Source: DASSFZ01 sp035292585
GTDB taxonomy: Bacteria > Chloroflexota > Anaerolineae > Fen-1058
Reading direction: 5' to 3'
Length of the DNA: 64,000 nucleotides
Assembly: GCA_035292585.1 (NCBI GenBank)
Contig: DATDPU010000033.1
Coordinates: forward strand, 1-64,000
The notes beneath the pieces are model-generated. The model searched no databases and had not been told where the DNA came from. It saw only the letters and a list, made by a program, of their open reading frames with translations. A program made the position numbers and the translations under genes. This document shows positions 1-7,423 of the stretch, piece after piece. Each line of letters opens with the position of its first letter. Position 1 is the stretch's first letter.

Positions 1-2
1 TT

Positions 3-125
3 AACGAGAATGGGGATTGGGAAGCGTTTCATACTTTCCGCCGGGCACAACGCCATCAACGCTTGTACGGAAAACCGATGAATACCGCCTGGCTTGATCA
101 AGCGGAACGCTTTCAGATCAACTAA
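3..125 (+). CDS. C-terminal end of an unidentified protein (5' truncated by window edge)
   Basis: An open frame enters from the left edge and ends at TAA 123-125. The 40 visible residues are rich in Arg, Gln and aromatic residues (FRRAQRHQRLYGKP, then WLDQAERFQIN). This composition is compatible with the end of a transposase or another nucleic-acid-binding protein, but no family is recognised. The following membrane-protein gene could start inside or just after this end. Confidence 0.4.
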   Translation, partial: NENGDWEAFHTFRRAQRHQRLYGKPMNTAWLDQAERFQIN

Positions 126-141
126 CTTTGGTCACACCCTA

Positions 142-621
142 ATGAGTTGCGAGATGACCACACGAACGCCAACCCGAACGATTCGCCGCACCGCCGCGCC
201 GCGCCGGCTCGATTGGATCGCCGCGCTCATCCTGCTATGCATTGGCGCGGGCGCGTTCTATAACGTCGTCAACACGATCCCGCCCATCGCCGGCTCAATC
301 GCAGGCGAGCTGTCCGAGGCGGCGTATGCGCAACGCTTTTTCGCGTCGCCGAACGTCGGCGCGGTCGCGCTCTTGCTGCTCTCCGTGTTGATCACCACGT
401 TGGGCGGCGCGTGGTTTATCGTGCGCTTAATCTATTGGCGTTTTCGCCCGATGTTCGAACCGCTGAAGGTCTGGCGACAAGCGCTCTGGGCGGCGCTGTT
501 CGTCACGATCGGCGCCTGGCTGCAACTGAACCGTGCGCTCACGCTGATCATGGCGGCGCTGGTCGCCAGCGCGTTGGTGCTGCTTGAGGTCTATTTGAAT
601 GTCCGCGAACGACAGGAGTGA
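142..621 (+). CDS. small integral membrane protein, unknown function
   Basis: The protein has about 159 residues from ATG 142; ATG 154 and an upstream TTG at 94 are alternatives. An Arg-rich N-terminus is followed by about four hydrophobic segments: one near WIAALILLCIGAGAF, one near VGAVALLLLSVLITTLGG, and two in the last third. No family is recognised. Its 3' end overlaps the first codons of the long selA reading frame, which suggests cotranscription with selA. The overlap zone leads directly into the 18-bp repeat array. Confidence 0.55.
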   Translation: MSCEMTTRTPTRTIRRTAAPRRLDWIAALILLCIGAGAFYNVVNTIPPIAGSIAGELSEAAYAQRFFASPNVGAVALLLLSVLITTLGGAWFIVRLIYWRFRPMFEPLKVWRQALWAALFVTIGAWLQLNRALTLIMAALVASALVLLEVYLNVRERQE

Positions 622-623
622 AA

Positions 624-752
624 GGCCGGCATCGGGAGATAGGCCGGCATCGGGAGACAGGTCGCCATCGGGAGACAGGTCGGCATCGGGAGGCAGGTCG
701 GCATCGGGAGACAGGTCGGCATCGGGAGACAGGTCGGCATCGGGAGATGCCT
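624..752 (+). repeat. 18-bp tandem array, about 7 units, GTAGGAG-anchored family
   Basis: About seven units of the type GGCATCGGGAGACAGGTC lie head to tail. At the right end they run into GAGATGCCTCCTAC, the reverse complement of the GTAGGAGGCATCTC anchor that also ends the arrays at 15270, 16061 and 38503. Read in the selA frame the unit gives S-A-S-G-D-R repeats, so unit gain or loss does not shift the frame. Confidence 0.85.
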
Positions 753-802
753 CCTACAACCCTGTGGGAGGTGACTCCAGTCATCAACAAACGACACAAC
801 CG

Positions 803-2155
803 ATGCTACGCCAGCTACCTTCGGTCGATCGCTTGTTGGCGCGAGCGGAAGTGGATGAGCTGATCGCCGCGCATGGTCGCCCCCTGACGACCGATGCGAT
901 CCGCGCTGCGCTCGACGTTGCCCGTGCGGCGATCAAGCGTGGAGATCGCGCGCCGGACGAATCGAATCTAATTGGGCAAATCGCGCAGTTGCTGCGTGAG
1001 TGGACGCGCCCGCGCCCCCGATCCGTGATCAACGCAACCGGCGTGATCATCCACACCAACCTGGGCCGCGCGCCATTGTCGCAAGCGGCGCTTGAAGCGG
1101 TGCAGGCAGCGGCTGCCGGCTACTCGGACCTGGAATACGACCTGGCGTCGGGCGAGCGCGGGCAGCGCATGGCGGCCATCGAGGACAGCATCTGCCGCGT
1201 GACCGGCGCGGAAGCGGCGCTCGTCGTCAACAACAACGCCGGCGCAGTTTTGCTGGCGTTGAGCGCGATCGCCGCCGGCAAGGGCGTGTTGATCTCGCGC
1301 GGGCAACTCGTCGAGATCGGCGGCGGGTTCCGCGTGCCAGACGTGATGGCGCAATCGGGCGCGCGACTCATCGAGATCGGCGCGACGAACCGCACGCACC
1401 GGCGCGATTACGAGCTGGCGTTGGTCACCGCTTCGAGCGAAGTGGCCGCGATCCTGCGCGCGCATTCGAGCAACTTTCGGGTGATCGGGTTCACGACAGA
1501 AGTGCCGTTGGCGGAGTTGGTCGAGATTGGAGATTGGAGAGGAATACCGGTTATCGACGACCTGGGTTCGGGCGCGCTGCTCGACACGGCGGCGTACGGG
1601 TTGATGCACGAACCGATGGTGCAGGAATCGATCGCGGCGGGCGCCGGGCTGGTATGCTTCAGCGGCGATAAGTTGTTGGGCGGGCCGCAGGCCGGTGTCA
1701 TCGCCGGAAAACGCGATCTGGTCGAACGCTGCAAGCAGCATCCGCTGGCGCGCGCGCTGCGCATCGATAAACTCGATCTGGCTGCGCTGTCAGCGACGTT
1801 CACGCACTATCTCAAAGGCGAGGCCGAGCGCGAAGCGCCGGTGTGGCGCATGATTAGCCTATCGTTGGCAGAGATCGAGCAGCGCGCGCAGGCGCTGGCC
1901 GATCGATTGCGAGAAGCCGGGTATCAGGTCGAGGTGATCGACGGCCGCTCGACGGTCGGCGGCGGCAGCTTGCCGGGCGAGACATTGCCAACGCGATTGG
2001 TCGCGCTGACAGTCGATTCACCCGATGCGTTTCTGGCGCGGTTGCGGGCAGGCGATCCGCCGGTGGTCGCGCGAATTGAAGCGGGGCGCGCGGTGTTCGA
2101 CCTGCGGACGGTGCTGGACGACGAAGCGCTAGAACAAGCATTGTTAGTTGGCTAG
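803..2155 (+). CDS. selA: L-seryl-tRNA(Sec) selenium transferase SelA
   Basis: SelA is a PLP enzyme that converts Ser-tRNA(Sec) to Sec-tRNA(Sec) using selenophosphate. From ATG 803 the product has 450 residues, close to the family length. It begins with the usual LRQLPSVDRLL and carries the PLP lysine in SGDKLLGGPQAG (Lys290). The frame is open back to ATG 599, which would add 68 residues made largely of the array-encoded SASGDR repeat. GTG 764 is another possible start. No selB or selD lies beside it, and the stop codon sits in a TTAGTTGG-type repeat. The identification is firm; the start is uncertain. Confidence 0.93.
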   Translation: MLRQLPSVDRLLARAEVDELIAAHGRPLTTDAIRAALDVARAAIKRGDRAPDESNLIGQIAQLLREWTRPRPRSVINATGVIIHTNLGRAPLSQAALEAVQAAAAGYSDLEYDLASGERGQRMAAIEDSICRVTGAEAALVVNNNAGAVLLALSAIAAGKGVLISRGQLVEIGGGFRVPDVMAQSGARLIEIGATNRTHRRDYELALVTASSEVAAILRAHSSNFRVIGFTTEVPLAELVEIGDWRGIPVIDDLGSGALLDTAAYGLMHEPMVQESIAAGAGLVCFSGDKLLGGPQAGVIAGKRDLVERCKQHPLARALRIDKLDLAALSATFTHYLKGEAEREAPVWRMISLSLAEIEQRAQALADRLREAGYQVEVIDGRSTVGGGSLPGETLPTRLVALTVDSPDAFLARLRAGDPPVVARIEAGRAVFDLRTVLDDEALEQALLVG

Positions 2156-2176
2156 TTGGTTAGTGGGTTCACGACA

Positions 2177-4366
2177 ATGACCTCGCTGGAGTGGCGTGAT
2201 TTGTGGGCGTTATACTGCCCTGAACAGAGCCGGGATGAGTTGGACAAGTGTGCCTGGCTTCAGGCCGTCCCGGTTGAGTGGCCGCCAGAGGACAGTTCGC
2301 CCGTAGAGGTTTCCGACTGGCTGGCGCAGTTATATCGCGTTTGCGCCGAGGAGTGGCATCGCAAGGCGCTCGGCCAGTTTTTCACCCCACCTGCCGTGGC
2401 GCGGTTCATGGCGGGACTTAGCTTGCCTCTCGACTCGGGCGCGCACGTCGTCGAACCGGGGGCGGGCGCCGGGAGTTTGATTGCGGCGTTGGCGGAACGC
2501 ATTGTCCGAGAACGGCGGTGCGCGAAGTGGCGCGTAACAGCTTTTGAGACTGACTCTGCTCTACGGCCGGTGCTTGCCTTAGCACTTGGGTACGCGCGCC
2601 ACTGGTCGAGCAAGTGGAGCGTGCAGTTTGAGTTTGAGATCAGGCCGCAGGACTTCATTCTGGCGAACACTTCACTTATGCGTCCCGCGCCTTTATTCGA
2701 GTTAGCCGGTGAGCGCGAGTGGCCCTGTCTGGTGATCGCCAACCCGCCTTACTTCAAAATTCCAAAAACCGATCCACGGGCGGCGATCATGGCCGAGGTC
2801 GTTCACGGCCAGCCGAATATTTACGCTCTGTTTATGGCCGCGGCAGCGAAGCTGCTTCAGTCTGACGGGCAGTTGATCTTCATCACACCGCGCAGTTTTT
2901 GCTCCGGGCCATATTTTCGGCAGTTTCGCAAGTGGTTCTTTAAGACAGTGGCGCTCGAACGGGTGCATGTGTTTGAATCGCGGAGGGAAGCGTTTGCGCG
3001 CGATGAAGTCTTGCAGGAGAATCTTATTCTCGTAGCGAGAAAAACGCCCGCACCACTCGATTTCGTACAAATCTCCAGCAGCCACGGCGCACACGATCTC
3101 GCACAGTCTGAGTCTAGGCGCGTGCCCCTGGGCGACGTGTTAAACCTGGCTTCACCGGAAGCCGTGCTGAGTATTCCTACTGGGCCAGCCGATGATATGG
3201 TGCGAGAAACCTTTAGCCGCTGGCCTGAGCGGCTGCACACGTTGGGTTTAGAGATTTCGACCGGCCCTATCGTCCCGTTCCGGACAGGTGCGCTGGTGAG
3301 CGCAGGTAGCGACTCGACGACTGCACCGGTGGTATGGGTTCAGCACGTGGGGCGTATGGCCGTCACCTGGCCGCTGTTGCGCTTGTCCAAACCGCAGTGG
3401 ATTCATGTCAAGCGGGATACCCACCGTTTGCTCTTGCCGAATGCGAATTATGTGCTGGTTCGCCGCTTCAGCGCCAAAGAAGACAACAGTCGCATCACCG
3501 CTGCGCCTTATCTGAAAGGTAGTCTCCCGACGGAGTTCTTAGGAGTGGAGAATCACGTCAACTATATTCATCGGCCGGGTGGCAGTTTATCCGAAATCGA
3601 GGTAGTGGGTCTGGCCGCGTTTCTGAACTCGCGCTGGGTCGATAGCTACTTCAGGCTGTCGAGCGGCAATACCCAAGTGAGCGCCACCGAACTGCGAAGC
3701 CTGCCGCTACCTGCGCTGGACGCGATTCGCCGTATCGGCAACGGACTTATGCCGTCGAGCGACATTAGCCCGGTCGCGCTCATCAACCAGGTTGTCGGCG
3801 AGGCGCTAGGCTTGCCGCCAGATTCGCCGAACGGCAACGGAGGTCACATGCCAAAAATCGAGGAGGCGAAAGACTTGTTGAAGGCGCTCGGCCTGCTGCC
3901 CGCGCAGCGCAACGAATTGGCTGCGTTAACCCTGTTGGCTCTGGCGAATTTAGCGGGGGCAGACCCCTGGCGAAAGGCTCAGCGCAGGAGCATTCGCATC
4001 CACGATATGATCGTCTTCATCGAGCAAAACTATCATCGGCGCTATGCAGAGAACACGCGCGAGACCTTTCGCCGTCAGGTTTTGCATCAGTTCGAGCAGG
4101 CGTGCATAGTCGATCGCAATCCGGACGATCCAGAACTTGCCACTAACAGTCCTCGCACGCACTACGCTTTATCCGAAGCCGTTTTACCCCTGGTGCAAAA
4201 CTATGGAACTAAAACTGGCCGGCGCTATCTGGAGCAGTTCACAGCCGAGCGCGGCGCGCTGATTGAGATGTATACTGCGCGCGGTCACACGTTGCGCTTT
4301 TTGCTGCGCCAAGCCCGCGTCCGCGCGGGCGTCTATCCTGATCGACCGCGCGGACGCGGTCGGTGA
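2177..4366 (+). CDS. BsuBI/PstI-type adenine DNA methyltransferase fused to a restriction-enzyme N-terminal domain
   Basis: The protein has 729 residues from ATG 2177 (TTG 2156 is an upstream alternative). Residues about 50-540 form an Eco57I/PstI-type N6-adenine methyltransferase with SAM motif EPGAGAGSL (Glu93), catalytic NPPYF (Asn189) and a target-recognition region containing GVENHVNYIHRPGG. From Met558 the sequence changes to KIEEAKDLLKALGL...NTRETFRRQVLHQF, which I recognise as the helix-turn-helix N-terminal domain of BsuBI/PstI endonucleases. It ends after about 172 residues, before the usual nuclease domain. A GGAGGT just before ATG 3848 suggests this part once was, or still is, a separate gene. 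It is therefore a methyltransferase plus a restriction-enzyme remnant, or a fused DNA-recognition module. Confidence 0.8.
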   Translation: MTSLEWRDLWALYCPEQSRDELDKCAWLQAVPVEWPPEDSSPVEVSDWLAQLYRVCAEEWHRKALGQFFTPPAVARFMAGLSLPLDSGAHVVEPGAGAGSLIAALAERIVRERRCAKWRVTAFETDSALRPVLALALGYARHWSSKWSVQFEFEIRPQDFILANTSLMRPAPLFELAGEREWPCLVIANPPYFKIPKTDPRAAIMAEVVHGQPNIYALFMAAAAKLLQSDGQLIFITPRSFCSGPYFRQFRKWFFKTVALERVHVFESRREAFARDEVLQENLILVARKTPAPLDFVQISSSHGAHDLAQSESRRVPLGDVLNLASPEAVLSIPTGPADDMVRETFSRWPERLHTLGLEISTGPIVPFRTGALVSAGSDSTTAPVVWVQHVGRMAVTWPLLRLSKPQWIHVKRDTHRLLLPNANYVLVRRFSAKEDNSRITAAPYLKGSLPTEFLGVENHVNYIHRPGGSLSEIEVVGLAAFLNSRWVDSYFRLSSGNTQVSATELRSLPLPALDAIRRIGNGLMPSSDISPVALINQVVGEALGLPPDSPNGNGGHMPKIEEAKDLLKALGLLPAQRNELAALTLLALANLAGADPWRKAQRRSIRIHDMIVFIEQNYHRRYAENTRETFRRQVLHQFEQACIVDRNPDDPELATNSPRTHYALSEAVLPLVQNYGTKTGRRYLEQFTAERGALIEMYTARGHTLRFLLRQARVRAGVYPDRPRGRGR

Positions 4367-4418
4367 GCACAACCGCAGATTGTTCCCGCGCCGAGTATAG
4401 TTTAAGAGGGCGCAGCCC

Positions 4419-5285
4419 ATGCCCCTACGGCCAGGACAGTTGATGCCGGTCAATCCAAGCACGGGCATCCGGCCCAAACCCTTTCTCAAATGGGCCGGCG
4501 GCAAGCGCCGGCTGCTGCCTGAGCTCATCGCCCGGCTCCCGGAAAGTTTTGCCGCTTATCACGAACCGCACCTGGGCAGCGGCGCGCTGTTCTTCGAGCT
4601 CGCGGCGCATGGGGTACTAGCTCAAGCTTACTTATCGGACGTGAACCTGTCATTGATCGACACGTATCTGGCCGTGCGCGATTGTGTCGAAGAGGTCATT
4701 TCGGCTCTGAAGAAGCACCAGAAGAAGCACGACTGCGATTACTATTATCTCGTGCGGGCGCTCGACCCCTCGCGCCTGTCCCTGGCTCAACGCGCTGCGC
4801 GTATCATCTATTTGAACAAGACCTGCTACAACGGTCTCTATCGAGAGAACAAGGCCGGCCAGTTTAACGTCCCATTTGGGCGCTACAAAAACCCGACCAT
4901 TTGTGATGCACTCCATCTGCGCACGGCTTCGCGCACGCTGGCCGAGGTGGCGATTGGCCGGCGCGCGTATGCCTCGGTGAGCGAGTGCGCCCGGCCGGGC
5001 GACTTCGTTTATTTCGATCCGCCTTATCATCCCGTGTCCGCTACATCGTCGTTCACAGCTTACGACCGCAACGGCTTCACCACCGACGATCAGCACGGGT
5101 TGCGCGATGTGTTCGCCGAACTGGCCCGGCGCGGTGTGTACGTGATGCAATCGAACTCAGACACACCCTTCATCCGAGAGTTGTACAAAGATTTCAACCT
5201 CGATCGGGTGTACGTGGGTCGGGCGATCAACAGTAAAGGCGACCGGCGCGGGAAGATCGCGGAGTTGATCATTCGCAATTACTAG
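4419..5285 (+). CDS. Dam-like N6-adenine DNA methyltransferase (D12 class)
   Basis: The protein has 288 residues. It opens with FLKWAGGKRRLL (motif X), then YHEPHLGSGALFFEL (motif I) and the catalytic YFDPPYHP followed by FTAYD (motif IV), the order of the alpha-class Dam/DpnIIA group. ATG 4419 has an upstream GAGGG at suitable distance; ATG 4443 is an alternative. It follows the PstI-type methyltransferase by 52 bp, so the pair probably forms one restriction-modification-derived unit. No nuclease gene is visible next to it. Confidence 0.88.
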   Translation: MPLRPGQLMPVNPSTGIRPKPFLKWAGGKRRLLPELIARLPESFAAYHEPHLGSGALFFELAAHGVLAQAYLSDVNLSLIDTYLAVRDCVEEVISALKKHQKKHDCDYYYLVRALDPSRLSLAQRAARIIYLNKTCYNGLYRENKAGQFNVPFGRYKNPTICDALHLRTASRTLAEVAIGRRAYASVSECARPGDFVYFDPPYHPVSATSSFTAYDRNGFTTDDQHGLRDVFAELARRGVYVMQSNSDTPFIRELYKDFNLDRVYVGRAINSKGDRRGKIAELIIRNY

Positions 5286-5298
5286 GCTTGCCATTCCA

Positions 5299-5358
5299 GT
5301 GGTCAGTCCATCTGAAACAGATGAGCCGTAGCATCGCCCTGCATGGGCGCGTGGACGG
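5299..5358. repeat. single end of a GGTCAGTCCA palindromic element
   Basis: GTGGTCAGTCCATCTGA followed by GCCGTAGCAT matches one end of the complete element at 37474-37573. The partner end is missing, so this is a half copy. It lies between the Dam-like gene and the small leftward gene. Confidence 0.5.
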
Positions 5359-5361
5359 TAT

Positions 5362-5730
5362 TTATAGAGTGACCGCGCCCAGGATGCGTTTCTTCAAACC
5401 CAACGCCACGCTCTTGTCGTAGCGGAGTTCCCATACCTTCTCATCGGGGTTCCACCGGCCGCCCGCATCTTTCACCCGCTGTCTGAGCGCTGTCTCTTCC
5501 CATTCTACTCTGATTCGTACGAGCGTCGCACCTTTCAGCGGGTCAACTTTAGGCGCCCAATCGGTTTCCTCGATAACCAACTCTATCGTCTTGTATCGCT
5601 TCTTTTTCTTCTCGTCATATCGGTATCGAACACACACCAGCCGATCCCCATACCGGGCGACAAGCCGTTTGGTCCCCTTTTGACCTGATTTGAGCGTTAA
5701 GCGCGTGTGCATGGTTAGATGTACAACCAT
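5362..5730 (-). CDS. small conserved-looking basic protein, unknown function
   Basis: The protein has 122 residues from ATG 5730; ATG 5712 (MHTRLTLKSGQKGTK) is equally likely. It is Lys/Arg-rich (YDEKKKKRYKTIELVIEE) and soluble, with regular hydrophobic spacing suggestive of beta strands, and ends WNPDEKVWELRYD...KKRILGAVTL. I know this protein type only as a hypothetical. It is transcribed away from the integrase, the orientation expected for a first integron cassette gene, but no attC-type core (GTTRRRY) is visible after its stop. Confidence 0.6.
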   Translation of the reverse strand: MVVHLTMHTRLTLKSGQKGTKRLVARYGDRLVCVRYRYDEKKKKRYKTIELVIEETDWAPKVDPLKGATLVRIRVEWEETALRQRVKDAGGRWNPDEKVWELRYDKSVALGLKKRILGAVTL

Positions 5731-5776
5731 GGACGATCGAGCGCCGGCGGCCTCTCGCCGTCCGTTTCAAATGGGG

Positions 5777-5819
5777 GATGTGCTGTAAAAATACTGTTGT
5801 ATAATACACGGTAACGTGT
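5777..5819 (+). promoter_or_regulatory. probable integrase promoter with palindrome at the start point
   Basis: A perfect -10 hexamer TATAAT lies at 5800-5805; the -35 region (near 5777-5782) is weak. Immediately after it, ACACG-GTAA-CGTGT (5806-5819) is an inverted repeat overlapping the expected transcription start, a typical repressor position. The downstream leader to the integrase ATG is about 120 bp, enough room for an attachment site that I cannot define. Confidence 0.45.
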
Positions 5820-5935
5820 CTCTACGCAAGTCGTCTTGAATAGAGGTTGCCACGCTTACGCCTGGAACTCGCAGGACACGCCTGTAGCTTGAGTCCCTGC
5901 CAGCCCGTAACACCCGCCAAGTCCGAGGTACACCC

Positions 5936-6904
5936 ATGCCAGGCAGTCTTGATCAATTGCTCACCCAGATGCGCGATGTCCTGCGTCTCAAGCACTACTC
6001 GATTCGCACCGAGACGGCTTACCTGGATTGGATCAGACGCTTCATGCGGTTCCATCCTCAGCATCCTCCTGGCGACCTGGGCGCGTCCGAGGTTCGAGAT
6101 TTTCTCACCTATCTGGCGCTTGATCAGAACGTGGCCGCCTCGACGCAGAATCAGGCGCTCAGCGCGCTGCTCTTCCTGTTCCGCTACGTCCTCGAAAAGG
6201 ATTTGGACTTCGCGATCGACGCCGTTCGCGCTCAGAAACCCATCCGCTTGCCCACCGTGCTGACCAAAGCGGAGGTCACTGCCGTGATCGGCGGTTTATC
6301 GGGCATCTATCAGCTCGTGGCCAAACTGCTCTACGGCAGCGGCCTCCGCCTGCTGGAATGCGTTCGGCTGCGCGTCAAAGATATCGACTTTTCCCAACGC
6401 CTGATTATCATTCGCGATGGCAAAGGTATGAAGGATCGCATCACTATGCTGCCCGATACACTCGTCGCGCCGCTGCAGGAACATCTCCGTGGGGTTGGCC
6501 GGCTGCATCAGGACGACCTCCGGCGCGGGTATGGAGCGGTTTACCTGCCCGAGGCGCTCCACCGCAAGTACCCCAATGCCGATCGCGATTGGATCTGGCA
6601 GTACGTCTTTCCCTCTGAGCGGCTCTCGATCGACCCGCGCGCCGCGCCTGTTCTTACCCGCCGCCATCACCTCGGCGAGAGCAGTGTGCAGAAGGCTGTC
6701 CGGGAAGCGGCTCGCCGCGTCGGGCTGCACAAGCGGGTGAGCTGCCACACCTTCCGGCACAGCTTTGCCACGCACTTACTGCAGTCCGGTTACGATATTC
6801 GCACCGTTCAAGACCTGCTCGGCCATAAAGATGTCAAGACCACGATGATTTACACCCACGTCCTGAATCGCGGCGGGCTGGCCGTGCGCAGCCCGCTCGA
6901 TTGA
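5936..6904 (+). CDS. integron-type tyrosine recombinase (IntI family)
   Basis: The protein has 322 residues. The catalytic set is present: Arg138 (GSGLRLLE), His271 and Arg274 (CHTFRHSFATHLL), His297 (LGHKDVKTT) and the nucleophile Tyr306 (MIYTH). Spacing is nearly that of IntI1. The IntI-specific insertion between the first Arg and His boxes is recognisable as DWIWQYVFPS and DPR...LTRRHH (about residues 217-245), which XerC/D lack. It is intact and should be active on attI/attC-like sites. No cassette array is visible on either side, so it appears to be a solo integrase or the edge of a lost array. Confidence 0.88.
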   Translation: MPGSLDQLLTQMRDVLRLKHYSIRTETAYLDWIRRFMRFHPQHPPGDLGASEVRDFLTYLALDQNVAASTQNQALSALLFLFRYVLEKDLDFAIDAVRAQKPIRLPTVLTKAEVTAVIGGLSGIYQLVAKLLYGSGLRLLECVRLRVKDIDFSQRLIIIRDGKGMKDRITMLPDTLVAPLQEHLRGVGRLHQDDLRRGYGAVYLPEALHRKYPNADRDWIWQYVFPSERLSIDPRAAPVLTRRHHLGESSVQKAVREAARRVGLHKRVSCHTFRHSFATHLLQSGYDIRTVQDLLGHKDVKTTMIYTHVLNRGGLAVRSPLD

Positions 6905-6937
6905 GCTGCTAGTATTACAACGAGAGATCGTAGTACT

Positions 6938-7035
6938 ACGTAGCTTAGCCCCCTGCTTGCGCTCCCGTGTGGGGTTGTGGGCGTTTGACGGGCACGAGGC
7001 CCTACGCTACGCCCAGCAAAATCACTGTGGCGGAG
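6938..7035. repeat. dispersed repeat of the GTAG...GGGCACGAGGCCCTAC type
   Basis: The 245-bp gap after the integrase holds GTAGTACTACGTAGCTTAG, then GACGGGCACGAGGCCCTACG. The second segment recurs at 37474-37573 and, in reverse, twice at 62830-62960. After it (7080-7150) come TCTCCAA/TTCTAA-type short degenerate repeats up to the next stop codon. No gene was seen here. Confidence 0.5.
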
Positions 7036-7149
7036 CACTACGCTCGAACAAACAAAAACGCCGCTCCGCGCGGCGCCAATCTCCAAGCTCCATTCTCCAA
7101 TTTCTAACCCCACTCCGCTACGGGGGCTATCGTCTCTAATCTCCCGTTT

Positions 7150-7422
7150 CTAATTCCCCACCGGCCCGATCGGCGCATCCTCCCATACATCGACCACCGC
7201 CGGCTGCATCCTCAAATCGTCCAGTCGCGCTCCCGCCTGCAACGTGCCACGGATGATCGCCGTCGTATACGCCGCATCGCCCGAGCGGCTCATCGGCACG
7301 GCCCGGTAGGTCGGATCGACCTCGAAGCCGAGGCGCGTCCACTCGCGCGCCTGCGCCAGCGCCGTCTCCGGCGGCAGATCCCGATCGACTTTTACTTCAA
7401 CCAATATGCGGCGCGCCGGCAC
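7150..7422 (-). CDS. small hypothetical protein
   Basis: The protein has 90 residues from GTG 7422 (MPARRILVEVKVDR). The frame extends to GTG 7440, but AGAGGAG sits 4 nt before GTG 7422 and overlaps the stop of the upstream response regulator gene, so the shorter start is preferred. The pattern of alternating hydrophobics and a single helix (ETALAQAREWTRLGFEV) suggests a small alpha/beta fold. No family is recognised. It should be translationally coupled to the response regulator. Confidence 0.55.
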   Translation of the reverse strand: MPARRILVEVKVDRDLPPETALAQAREWTRLGFEVDPTYRAVPMSRSGDAAYTTAIIRGTLQAGARLDDLRMQPAVVDVWEDAPIGPVGN

Positions 7423-7423
7423 G

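Noticed and set aside
624..752. Possible CRISPR or iteron origin
   Set aside because: Units are contiguous with no spacers, no AT-rich region or replication initiator gene is near, and the same array type occurs inside genes elsewhere.
548..863. Reading frames on both strands with RCRPVSRCRP, LPMPTC and GRHRET repeats
   Set aside because: They are translations of the 18-bp array in other frames; the selA frame alone continues into a recognisable protein.
5285..5361. attC site behind the 122-aa gene
   Set aside because: No GTTRRRY and RYYYAAC core pair is visible; the hairpin here belongs to the GGTCAGTCCA element.
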